Shown one piece after another: positions 1 to 5,922 of a stretch of DNA of 6,108 nucleotides. The translations under genes and the position numbers were made by a program. The notes beneath the pieces were generated by a model. It did not search any database and was not told where the DNA came from. It saw nothing but the letters and a program-made list of their open reading frames with translations. Numbering within the stretch: position 1 is the first letter of the stretch; each line of letters opens with the position of its first letter. Source of the DNA: Phytoactinopolyspora endophytica (GTDB taxonomy: Bacteria > Actinomycetota > Actinomycetes > Jiangellales > Jiangellaceae); assembly GCF_004138495.1 (NCBI RefSeq), contig NZ_ML142873.1, forward strand, positions 6,813 to 12,920, in the 5' to 3' direction.

Positions 1-910
1 TGGTGTACTCCCAGCTGCCCGAGAGCATCATCGCGGCGCGGCCATCCTCCAGCAGTGGTCCGGAGTCGTCGTAGGTGACGGAGGCGAAAGCGCTGCCGAA
101 GACGCCACGGTCGACGAGGTCCTGGATGGTGGTCACCATCTCGCCGATGGCCGGGTGCCGCCAGCCTTCACCGGTGCCTTCCGCGATATCGAGAAAGACC
201 TGCTCGCCGCCGATCCGGTCGGTGAGGTATTCGACCCACATCAGCAGCGTCCACGCGTCGGCGCCACCGACCGAGACGGGCGTGATCCCGGCGTCGACGA
301 ACGCGGCGGCCGCGTCGAGGAACTCTTGCCAGGTAGTGGGGACGTCCACCCCCACCTCGTCGAAGACGGCGGTGTTGTAGAACATCAGCTTGGGCTGCAT
401 GGTCCGCATGGGAATGCCGTAGTAGGCACCGTCGATCTGACCGGCCTCCAGCACTGACGGCAGGAATGTGTCCCGGAACTCTGGGTCTTCTTCGAAGTAC
501 GGCGTCAGGTCTTCGACCAATCCGGCGCGGACATAGGAGCGAATGCTGCCGCCACCCCAGTTGAAGAAGACATCCGGCCGCTGATCGGTGTCGATGATGG
601 TCTGGAGCACATCACGGTAGCTCTCGTTCGGCTCGTCGATCAGGTTGCCTGTGACGTTGGAGTCCGGTGTGTCGAAGAAACGGTCCAATGACTCCCGGCT
701 GACCGGGTTGAGCGCGTCCTCGTTGAGGACCCACACGTCGATCTCGCCGCTGGCTTCCGCGGGGTCGCCCTCCGACTCAAGGTCGGCCGGATCGGAATCG
801 TCGTCGCCGCCGCACGCGGACGTGGCGAGTGCCGCGCCGCCGGCGCCGAGGGCTGCGAGGAATGTGCGGCGGCCGATCGTTCTGCGCGGAACGGTTGTCG
901 ATGCTGTCAT
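1..910 (-). CDS. Carbohydrate ABC transporter substrate-binding lipoprotein (5' part, runs off left edge)
   Basis: This open frame starts at ATG 910-908 and stays open to the window edge, giving 303 residues of a protein that is usually about 420-450 residues long in this family. The frame has no stop in the window. A strong Shine-Dalgarno sequence (GGGAGG on the minus strand, 920-925) lies 9 nt before the ATG. The N-terminus carries a twin-arginine motif (GRRTFLA, residues 13-19), a short hydrophobic stretch, and a likely lipidated Cys33 (ATSAC|GG) followed by an acidic linker, so the protein is probably exported and anchored to the outer face of the membrane. Residues 57-303 resemble solute-binding family 1 (UgpB/COG1653 type): IDVWVLNED strand at the start, YYGIPM around 163-168, the MFYNTAVFDEVGV and TWQEF segments at 176-197, GITPVSVGG at 208-216, and a hinge-like AAMMLSGSW at 292-300. 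Known members bind mono- or oligosaccharides for import. It is divergent from the GH30 gene, suggesting uptake of its products. The sugar ligand cannot be told. Confidence 0.9.
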   Translation of the reverse strand, partial: MTASTTVPRRTIGRRTFLAALGAGGAALATSACGGDDDSDPADLESEGDPAEASGEIDVWVLNEDALNPVSRESLDRFFDTPDSNVTGNLIDEPNESYRDVLQTIIDTDQRPDVFFNWGGGSIRSYVRAGLVEDLTPYFEEDPEFRDTFLPSVLEAGQIDGAYYGIPMRTMQPKLMFYNTAVFDEVGVDVPTTWQEFLDAAAAFVDAGITPVSVGGADAWTLLMWVEYLTDRIGGEQVFLDIAEGTGEGWRHPAIGEMVTTIQDLVDRGVFGSAFASVTYDDSGPLLEDGRAAMMLSGSWEYT

Positions 911-952
911 CTTCTTCGTCCTCCCTGACGAAGGCCCTACGTTCTGACCAAT

Positions 953-967
953 CGTGGTGTGACCACG
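953..967. repeat. Perfect inverted repeat CGTGGT-GTG-ACCACG
   Basis: Two 6-bp arms, CGTGGT and ACCACG, flank a 3-bp centre, about 43 bp upstream of the binding-protein start codon. The position suits an operator or a structure in the 5' leader of that mRNA. It differs from the palindrome in front of the LacI gene, so if it is a protein site it may belong to another regulator. A repeat this short can arise by chance in GC-rich DNA. Confidence 0.4.
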
Positions 968-1016
968 CGTGTGCGTAGCCACGTCGGCGGCACACATGAA
1001 GCGTGCGCAGCAGGTT

Positions 1017-1034
1017 AGTTCCGGTAGTTTCCGG
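1017..1034 (+). promoter_or_regulatory. 18-bp repeat copy 1 (AGTTCCGGTAGTTTCCGG), possible operator
   Basis: This copy matches the one at 1141-1158 at 15 of 18 positions. It also contains an internal near-repeat spaced about 10 bp (AGTTCCGG then AGTTTCCGG), roughly one helical turn. Positions 1027-1036 read GTTTCCGGCA, which matches nine of ten bases of the GTTGCCGGCA core in the palindrome before the LacI-family gene (4846-4855). I infer a binding site for that regulator, or for another sugar regulator. No binding data exist here. Confidence 0.4.
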
Positions 1035-1140
1035 CACGTTACTGCCGCGCGTCTGGCGAGGTCAACCCCCAGATATGGGTCTGCGATCAAAACGCAATCT
1101 CGTGTGTTTTCGGATTTCCGAGTACCGTCGGTTCAGTAAT

Positions 1141-1158
1141 AGTTCCGGAAGTTATCGG
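1141..1158 (+). promoter_or_regulatory. 18-bp repeat copy 2 (AGTTCCGGAAGTTATCGG), possible operator
   Basis: This is the second copy of the 18-bp repeat, 124 bp from the first and about 118 bp before the GH30 start codon. Its centre is the palindrome TTCCGGAA (1143-1150) with a central CG step, and AGTTCCGGAAGT is 10 of 12 symmetric. LacI-family operators are commonly palindromes with a central CG. Two such sites between divergent genes would fit joint repression, possibly with looping; that part is inference. Confidence 0.4.
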
Positions 1159-1275
1159 AGCCTATGCCCAGACGTCAGCTGCTTGGAGCGCAGCAAAGGG
1201 AGGTGACCGCGGCAAGCTCCGCCGCATCAGGTCATAACCGCTGCACAGCAACGATGCTAGGAAGGTTGACCCCAG

Positions 1276-3294
1276 ATGAGACCTACGCCCGCCTATGCCC
1301 TCGCCGTCGGCTCGAGCACAGTCTTGGCGATGGGCGTATTCCCCGCATCCGGAGACGACACGTCGGCGCATGTGCCGGTCAGCGCAGTCCGCTGGAACGA
1401 TGAACGTCAGCATGTCGACGGATTCGGCGGCTCGTTCACCTTCAACAAGGCAGGCTCGATCCAACGGCTCGACGAGCCGGGTCGGACCCGGATCCTGGAC
1501 ATGATCTTCAATCAGGACGACGGGATCGGGATGGACATCGTCCGTGTGATGGTCGGTGACGGCGGCATCGACGAATGGGGCGACGACATCTACGACGGTC
1601 CGACGGATACCATCGAGCCCGCTCAGGACGAGTTTGTCTGGGACGATCCGGACTGGGAAGAAGTCAAGGACGAGTTCGACGAGTACCAGATCTGGTTGAT
1701 GAACGAGGCGAAGGAGCGTGGCGTGGACACGTTCTTCGCCAGCGTGTGGAGCCCGCCGGCGTGGATGAAGGAGAACGAGAGCGTCATCGACCAGGGATCC
1801 GATGCGCCGCCCAACCGGCTCCGGGATGACATGTACTCCGAGTACGCGGACTACCTCGCCGAGTACGTGCTGGGGTACTCGGAGCATTTCGACATCGACA
1901 TCGACTACATCTCCCCGGCCAACGAGCCCGACTTCAGCGGTGGCTACTCGAGCAGCCTGTGGACACCCGAAGAGCTCAACGTGTTCGTCCGGGACTACCT
2001 CGCCCCGACCTTTGACGAGCGCAATGTCGACGCCGAGATCGTTCTGGGGGAGGCGATCGAGTTCAGCGAAGAGTACGCGCGTCCCGCGTTGAATGATCCG
2101 GCCACCGTCGACGACGTCGGCGTGGTCGCCGCGCACGCCTACGCCGGCCTCGTGGACGACGCGACCGCTCCGGACCCGTCCGAGTGGACCACCTCGAACG
2201 CCCTCGGAAAGACGGTGTGGCAGACGGAGTACATGAACCAGGGTGCGCCGCAGGATCGTATCTACGAGAACAACACCATCACCGATGGACTGCGGTATGC
2301 GAACGTGATCGGCAACATGTTCGACCTTGTCGACCTCAACGCGTACTTCTGGTGGTGGCCGGCGTCGAACAGCGGGGCCGACGGATCGAACCTGATCCGG
2401 CTGGTCAACGACGGCTCGCCGCAGGGTGGCAACCCGACCGAGACGGGTGAGTTCCGGACCTTCAAGCGCTATTACGCCCTCGGCAACTACAGTCGTTTCC
2501 TCGAGCCGGGGTATGTCATGGTCGACGCGGACGACCCCTCCGACGACGTGCTGACCACGGCGTACAAGGATCCGGAGACGGGCAACTTCACCATCGTCGC
2601 CGTCAACAACAGTCCGAGCGACCAGACCATCCGCTTCGACCTCGAGGGCTTCCCGGCCGGCACCCGGTCAGTGGCTCCCTACCGGACATCGGCCAGCGAG
2701 AACCTCGAGAAGCTCGACGACGCGCCGGTCATCGACGGATCGGTCACGACGACGCTGCGTGGGTCCAGCGTCACCACGTTCATTCCGGAGAGCTTCGAGC
2801 TGCCCGCACTCCCCGACGTCAAGGATGTCTTCTCCACCTATCCGGCCGAGGAGAGCGATCGCATGTCGCGGGGCCTGAGAGTGCACGACGACCGCCATGG
2901 GGGACAGGTGGTCACGAACATCCACAACGGCAGGTACCTGGAGTACACGAACGTCAACTTCGCCGACGGCTCCGCTGCCGGCTTCCTGGAGCAGAAGGGC
3001 GAGCTGCGCATGCACGCCCGGGTCGCCCCCATGCATGGCGGCACCATCGAGGTCCGCCTCGACGATCCGCGCACCGGCCCGGTCGTCGGCGAGATGAACG
3101 TACCGGCGGCCAACGACCCGCAGGCCTGCCGGCGCCCCTGGGAATCGTGCGAATGGACAACCGTATCCACCGATATCGATACGAACCCCGACGACGGCGC
3201 GTACGGATTCCACGACATGTACCTCGTGTTCAACAGCGACCCGCGGAACAACCTGAGGATGTTCAACGTGGACGTCTTCGAGTTCAGCGACTAA
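1276..3294 (+). CDS. Secreted glycoside hydrolase family 30 enzyme with C-terminal CBM6-type domain
   Basis: This 672-residue protein probably cleaves a beta-linked polysaccharide outside the cell. The ATG is preceded by AGGAAGG (1259-1265, 10-nt spacer), and an in-frame TGA at 1267-1269 rules out a longer start. Residues 1-26 look like a weak signal peptide with one positive charge and a PASG end. The clan-A GH30 barrel begins with HVDGFGGSFTFN near residue 46. The expected acid/base Glu217 sits in ISPANEPDF and the expected nucleophile Glu318 in VWQTEYM, 101 residues apart. AYFWWWP (356-362) and RYYALGNYSRFLEPGY (about 397-415) are typical GH30 late-barrel segments, followed by the family's side beta-sandwich to about 510. 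Residues 519-672 resemble CBM6 (YPAEESD, NGRYLEYTNVNF, GGTIEVRLDD, GFHDMYLVF). The only two cysteines, Cys618 and Cys625, lie close together in this domain and may form a disulphide. GH30 contains xylanases, beta-1,6-glucanases, beta-1,6-galactanases and others; I cannot assign the subfamily or substrate. Confidence 0.92.
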   Translation: MRPTPAYALAVGSSTVLAMGVFPASGDDTSAHVPVSAVRWNDERQHVDGFGGSFTFNKAGSIQRLDEPGRTRILDMIFNQDDGIGMDIVRVMVGDGGIDEWGDDIYDGPTDTIEPAQDEFVWDDPDWEEVKDEFDEYQIWLMNEAKERGVDTFFASVWSPPAWMKENESVIDQGSDAPPNRLRDDMYSEYADYLAEYVLGYSEHFDIDIDYISPANEPDFSGGYSSSLWTPEELNVFVRDYLAPTFDERNVDAEIVLGEAIEFSEEYARPALNDPATVDDVGVVAAHAYAGLVDDATAPDPSEWTTSNALGKTVWQTEYMNQGAPQDRIYENNTITDGLRYANVIGNMFDLVDLNAYFWWWPASNSGADGSNLIRLVNDGSPQGGNPTETGEFRTFKRYYALGNYSRFLEPGYVMVDADDPSDDVLTTAYKDPETGNFTIVAVNNSPSDQTIRFDLEGFPAGTRSVAPYRTSASENLEKLDDAPVIDGSVTTTLRGSSVTTFIPESFELPALPDVKDVFSTYPAEESDRMSRGLRVHDDRHGGQVVTNIHNGRYLEYTNVNFADGSAAGFLEQKGELRMHARVAPMHGGTIEVRLDDPRTGPVVGEMNVPAANDPQACRRPWESCEWTTVSTDIDTNPDDGAYGFHDMYLVFNSDPRNNLRMFNVDVFEFSD

Positions 3295-3343
3295 GAGACC
3301 GGACAACGCGGGCCCGGCCGGGGGTCTCGTATCTCGGCCGGGT

Positions 3344-3361
3344 CTCGTGTCCCGACACGAG
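3344..3361 (+). terminator. Hairpin CTCGTGTC-CC-GACACGAG, likely terminator of the GH30 gene
   Basis: The arms are perfectly complementary over 8 bp, giving in practice a 7-bp stem with a 4-nt loop, about 50 nt after the GH30 stop codon. There is no T-run after it, as is common for hairpin terminators in actinobacteria. The hairpin is symmetric, so it could act on transcripts from either side. Confidence 0.5.
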
Positions 3362-3369
3362 GCGTGGTT

Positions 3370-3477
3370 GCTGATGCTGCAATCCGTGTCGGATGACACG
3401 ATCTGTACCGCATAGGGCGCATTTCGCGGCCCAATACGACACGGATTGCAGCATCCGACACAGATTGCAGCATCAGC
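3370..3477. repeat. Large inverted-repeat element built from 19-bp units
   Basis: The outer arms, 3370-3395 and 3452-3477, are complementary at 25 of 26 positions. The right side holds two abutting direct copies of a 19-bp unit: CGACACGGATTGCAGCATC (3437-3455) and the same with one change, CGACACAGATTGCAGCATC (3456-3474). The left side holds the exact reverse complement of the first unit (3373-3391), followed by a decayed second unit (3392-3410, about 13 of 19 matching). The centre, around 3414-3432, can itself pair (GGGCGC with GCGGCCC, one bulge). The whole could fold as one long hairpin, or alternate between left unit with either right unit. It lies between converging genes. Candidates are a bidirectional terminator, a dispersed palindromic repeat (REP/MITE-like), or a multi-site protein target. 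It carries no gene. Confidence 0.8.
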
Positions 3478-3664
3478 GGACCCCAAGTGCGGCTCAAGCC
3501 GGGGTGTACCCAGCCGGGAAGTACGGGAAGTGACCTGAGAAGGGGCGGGCGGTGGAATTCCGGCAGCGGCACTTAGGCCGACGGCGCGACGCAGGGCGGC
3601 CAGCACGGGACATTGCCGCCGGAGGCCCAGCCGCGGAGGAAATCTACCGCCTGCCTCCCGAGGC

Positions 3665-3803
3665 GAGCCGGTGGACTGTGCGGTGCTGTTCGGTGTCTGT
3701 GGTGATCAGCTGGGCTTGGGGTGAGTGCGGTAGTCCGTCTACGGGGTGAGCCGGTGGACTGTGCGGTGCTGCTCGGTGACTGTGGTGGTCAGCTGAGCTT
3801 GGG
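3665..3803. repeat. 83-bp-period duplication covering the 3' end of the LacI-family gene
   Basis: Positions 3665-3720 and 3748-3803 are 56-bp direct copies with 52 identities, separated by 27 bp. The second copy contains the real stop codon of the LacI-family gene (minus strand, TGA at 3791-3789) and its last four codons. The first copy preserves an equivalent stop (3708-3706) preceded by codons reading PKPS against PKLS in the gene. The gene tail and its downstream sequence were therefore duplicated in tandem and have since diverged slightly. A short GTAG/CTAC inverted repeat (3730-3742) lies between the copies. Confidence 0.8.
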
Positions 3804-4811
3804 CGGGGCTGTGCTCTCCCGCGCGATAAGGCTGGTGGCCAGCTCGAGGCGTGGGCTGTCCACCGGTTCACCGGCGGCGAGGCGAAGGACGGTACGGGCC
3901 GCGACGGCGCCCATGTCGGAGAGGGGCTGGCGTACGGTGGTCAGCGGCGGAGACGCCCAGCGGACCTCGGGAAGGTCGTCGAAACCGACGATGCTGACGT
4001 CGTCCGGCACTCGGAGGCCGCTCTGCCGGACGGCCTCGTACGCGCCGATGGCCATCTGGTCGCTGGAGGCCAGGATCGCGGTCGGCGGTTCCGGGTTCCG
4101 CAGGAAGGCTTGCGCGCCGGCGAACCCGGACTCGTGGTAGAAGTCGCCTTCCCAGAGGAGTTTCTCGTCGATGGCGAGCCCGGCCGCTTCGAGCCCGGCC
4201 CGGTAGCCATCGAGCCGGGCTCGACTGCACATCATCGCGCGAGGGCCGGAGACGATGCCGATGCGGCGGTGGCCGAGTTCCAGCAGGTGCTCCATGGCGG
4301 AGAGACCTCCCGCCCAGTTGGTGGCCCCGACGGCGGGCGCGGCCAGGCTCGGCCCTCCAGCAGGGTCGACGACGACCAGCGGGACGTTGAGCCGGCGCAG
4401 CTCGTCCTGGGCCGAGGAGTCCAGGGTGGAGTTCACCATGATGACGCCGTCGGAGGCACGAGCCCGGAGGTTCTGCTGCCACTGCCGAGTGGGTTCGGAC
4501 TTGCGGTGGATCGCGGAGACGACGGTGCCGACGCCGGCGCTGTGCGCGACGTCCTCCACGCCCCGGATGATCTCAACCGACCACGGGCTGTCCAAGTCGT
4601 TGAAGACCAGGTCGATCAGACGGGCCTTGTTTCGGTTTCGCGAGGCACGGCGACGGTAGTCGTGCTGCCGGAGCAGGTCTTCGACCCGGCGTCGCGTCCC
4701 GGGGGCGACGTCGGACCGGCCGTTGACCACCCGGGAGACTGTCGGCACGGATACGCCCGCCTCCTTGGCGATGGCGCTGATAGTCACCTTGTGCTCGCCG
4801 TTGACATCCAT
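3789..4811 (-). CDS. LacI-family transcriptional regulator
   Basis: This 340-residue protein has the full length and order of a LacI/GalR repressor. A helix-turn-helix lies at residues 10-30 (VTISAIAKEAGVSVPTVSRVVNG), then a linker rich in Arg (YRRRASRNRNKA, 52-63), then a periplasmic-binding-protein-like ligand domain. Segments typical of the family are LIDLVFNDLDSPW, NWAGGLSAMEHLLELGHRRIGIVSGP, ARLDGYRAGLEAAG, TAILASSDQMAIGAYEA, VPDDVSIVGFDDLPEVRW and LTTVRQPLSDMG, ending in ARESTAPPKLS. The linker lacks the usual YxPN hinge, as in many actinobacterial sugar regulators of this subgroup. Such proteins bind operators as dimers and release them on binding a sugar. The ATG at 4811 has no Shine-Dalgarno sequence but a -10-like box 7 nt upstream, suggesting a leaderless mRNA; GTG at 4787 (residue 9) is an alternative start. 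It converges on the GH30 gene and probably controls it and the transporter. Confidence 0.93.
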   Translation of the reverse strand: MDVNGEHKVTISAIAKEAGVSVPTVSRVVNGRSDVAPGTRRRVEDLLRQHDYRRRASRNRNKARLIDLVFNDLDSPWSVEIIRGVEDVAHSAGVGTVVSAIHRKSEPTRQWQQNLRARASDGVIMVNSTLDSSAQDELRRLNVPLVVVDPAGGPSLAAPAVGATNWAGGLSAMEHLLELGHRRIGIVSGPRAMMCSRARLDGYRAGLEAAGLAIDEKLLWEGDFYHESGFAGAQAFLRNPEPPTAILASSDQMAIGAYEAVRQSGLRVPDDVSIVGFDDLPEVRWASPPLTTVRQPLSDMGAVAARTVLRLAAGEPVDSPRLELATSLIARESTAPPKLS

Positions 4812-4818
4812 GACTCAC

Positions 4819-4847
4819 ATTATCGCCCCAATGCGCAATGCGAACGT
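4819..4847 (-). promoter_or_regulatory. Probable promoter of the LacI-family gene, leaderless type
   Basis: On the minus strand GATAAT (4824-4819) sits 7 nt before the ATG, so transcription would begin at or next to the start codon. This agrees with the absence of a Shine-Dalgarno sequence. The -35 is poor (ACGTTC at 4847-4842 with a 17-bp spacer, or AACGTT one base further), and it overlaps the palindrome at 4845-4858. The spacer holds a small tandem repeat, AATGCGC then AATGCGA on the plus strand. Confidence 0.45.
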
Positions 4848-4858
4848 TGCCGGCAACG
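4845..4858. promoter_or_regulatory. Operator-like palindrome CGTTGCCGGCAACG
   Basis: This is a perfect 14-bp palindrome with a central CG step, the classic form of a LacI-family operator. It lies 34-47 bp upstream of the LacI-family start codon and overlaps the presumed -35 box. Autoregulation by the neighbouring repressor is the simplest reading. It could also affect the divergent gene at 5161. Confidence 0.65.
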
Positions 4859-5160
4859 CTTCCGATTGTCCCTTGAAAATTCCGGCGACACGGTGCGGCA
4901 TATGTCGACCGGTGCGGGGTAAATATACCTACCGCGTCAGCTTTTGACTGCTGATACGCTGCCGCCGCGGGCCGAAAGGTCGCATGCTACGGCCGAAAAT
5001 TGTCGTGAATCAAGTGAGGCGGCACCCATGCGGACGGAACACCACGGTGACACTCACAACCCTCCTGAGCCTCGTCAGCAGGGTGAAGCTCGTGTGTCGT
5101 CGACACATACCACGCAGCTGACCACCGAGGCGACCGTGGCGTGAGCGGCGATCTGATGCG
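4859..5160. other. Intergenic region upstream of the M50B-like gene
   Basis: About 300 bp without a well-supported gene. It contains an A/T-rich near-palindrome GGTAAATATACC (4918-4929) that could include a -10 element for the plus-strand gene, and two copies of GGCCGAAA (4970-4977 and 4991-4998) spaced 21 bp, two helical turns. A 38-codon frame from ATG 5028 to TGA 5142-5144 has a possible Shine-Dalgarno sequence (GAGG, 5016-5019), but its third-position GC is clearly lower than in the real genes and it resembles nothing I know. Confidence 0.5.
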
Positions 5161-5922
5161 GTGACCTTGGCCGAGGGTCGGTGGCGTAGTGTCGGCCGGG
5201 TGTTTGGGCTGGACGACTATCGGCTGGACGAGACGCTGGGCTCGATGGACGAGGCACAGGTCTTGGTCGTTGCGCTGCTCGCGATCGGCCTGGCCATCCA
5301 CCGGAGCACATGGAACGTCGTCGGCTACCCGGTGACCATCGTGCACGAGATCGGACACGCGCTCGCGGCCGTCGTGGCCGGATACCGGCTGCATGGAATC
5401 ACCGTGAACAGCGATATGTCCGGTGCGACGAACTTCGCCGGCAAGGGCACCTTCCGGGTGCTGTGGACGATGTGGTGGGGATACCCGGCGCCGGCCGTGG
5501 TCGGCGCCGCGCTGATGTGGGCCGTGTCGGACGGATGGTCGCGGGTCGCACTGTGGGTGCTCGTCGGCGGTCTGGCCTTGACGTTCCTGTTCTCCAGGAG
5601 CTGGCACACGGTCGGCGTGGTTCTGGCCACGGGCGTCCTGCTCGGGTCCGTCGCGTGGTTCGGCGAGCCATGGGCGCTGAACGTCGTGGTGTTCGCGTTC
5701 GGCTGGCTGATGATCGTCGGGGCGGTACGCGCATGGTGGGCCGTATCCCGCAGCCATATGACGCGGCGCGGGATGACCCGCTCCGACGCCTACCTGATGA
5801 GCCGACGGCTGCGGATGCTGCCGGGCGGCTTCTGGCTGTTCACCTTTCTCGTCGTGATCGGTGCAGCAGCCTGGTACGGCGTCGCGAATCTGCTCGACGT
5901 GCTCGACGTCACTCTGGGGTGA
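5161..5922 (+). CDS. M50B-like integral membrane protein with HEIGH metallopeptidase motif
   Basis: The frame encodes 253 residues with about six or seven hydrophobic segments, at roughly 31-48, 53-75, 100-123, 128-145, 150-167, 172-194 and 223-244. The motif HEIGH at residues 62-66, inside the second segment (YPVTIVHEIGHALAAVVAG), matches the zinc-binding HExxH of M50 site-2-type intramembrane peptidases. GYPAPAVVGA at 107-116 matches the GYxGPAxxGA segment of the M50B-like group (PF13398). I could not identify the third zinc ligand (an Asp in true site-2 proteases), so catalysis is unproven. Substrates of this actinobacterial group are not known to me. GTG 5161 is the most upstream start (in-frame stop at 5119-5121) but has no clear ribosome-binding site; GTG 5200 and ATG 5245 (residue 29, just before the first membrane segment) are alternatives. 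It is divergent from the LacI-family gene and its 3' end overlaps the next gene on the other strand. Confidence 0.82.
   Translation: MTLAEGRWRSVGRVFGLDDYRLDETLGSMDEAQVLVVALLAIGLAIHRSTWNVVGYPVTIVHEIGHALAAVVAGYRLHGITVNSDMSGATNFAGKGTFRVLWTMWWGYPAPAVVGAALMWAVSDGWSRVALWVLVGGLALTFLFSRSWHTVGVVLATGVLLGSVAWFGEPWALNVVVFAFGWLMIVGAVRAWWAVSRSHMTRRGMTRSDAYLMSRRLRMLPGGFWLFTFLVVIGAAAWYGVANLLDVLDVTLG

Larger units (their letters stand above)
911..1275. other. Divergent intergenic regulatory region between binding-protein and GH30 genes
   Basis: About 365 bp separate two divergently transcribed genes and hold no credible gene. The stretch around 1083-1160 is visibly richer in A/T than its surroundings and is the best place for promoters. 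On the minus strand a weak -35/-10 pair can be proposed (TTGCGT at 1092-1097 and TATCTG at 1070-1075, 16-bp spacer), which would give a leader of roughly 150 nt for the binding-protein gene; this is only a guess. On the plus strand I could not find a convincing promoter for the GH30 gene. The region also contains an inverted repeat at 953-967 and two copies of an 18-bp repeat at 1017-1034 and 1141-1158, listed separately. Antisense or overlapping frames here have no ribosome-binding sites or codon bias that I can support. Confidence 0.6.
3295..3788. other. Non-coding convergent region rich in repeats
   Basis: Nearly 500 bp separate the ends of two converging genes. Three structures are listed separately: a hairpin at 3344-3361, a large inverted repeat at 3370-3477 and a duplication at 3665-3803. 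Just after the GH30 stop there is also an imperfect direct repeat, CGGCCGGGGGTCTCGTAT followed by CGGCCGGGTCTCGTGT, between about 3315 and 3350, and a GAGACC/GGTCTC pair (3295-3300 with 3323-3328). Positions 3478-3664 show only a short GGGTGTACCC palindrome (3502-3511). Frames crossing this region encode Arg/Pro-rich peptides without start signals and look like chance frames. Confidence 0.6.

Noticed and set aside
1060..1271. Inverted pair GGTCAACC (1060-1067) and GGTTGACC (1264-1271) flanking the GH30 upstream region.
   Set aside because: Eight-base arms about 200 bp apart are expected by chance, and nothing else marks an element boundary.
1162..2136. A 324-residue open frame on the minus strand inside the GH30 gene.
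   Set aside because: It mirrors the GH30 coding frame. Its Val/Asp/Arg-rich sequence is typical of antisense frames in high-GC genes, and the plus-strand frame has clear family motifs.
3370..3477. CRISPR array, suggested by repeated units.
   Set aside because: The units abut without spacers and occur in both orientations, so this is an inverted-repeat element and not a CRISPR array.
2668..3606. A 312-residue open frame on the minus strand spanning the GH30 3' end and the intergenic repeats.
   Set aside because: It crosses the inverted-repeat element and reads antisense to the CBM6-type domain, with no recognisable domain or ribosome-binding site.
4110..4922. A 270-residue plus-strand open frame over the LacI-family gene.
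   Set aside because: It is antisense to a gene with an unmistakable LacI helix-turn-helix and ligand domain, and it runs through that gene's promoter.
5028..5144. A 38-codon plus-strand frame just before the M50B-like gene, with a possible Shine-Dalgarno sequence.
   Set aside because: Third-position GC is only about two thirds, much lower than in the neighbouring genes, and the peptide has no recognisable feature. Conservation in relatives would be needed to accept it.
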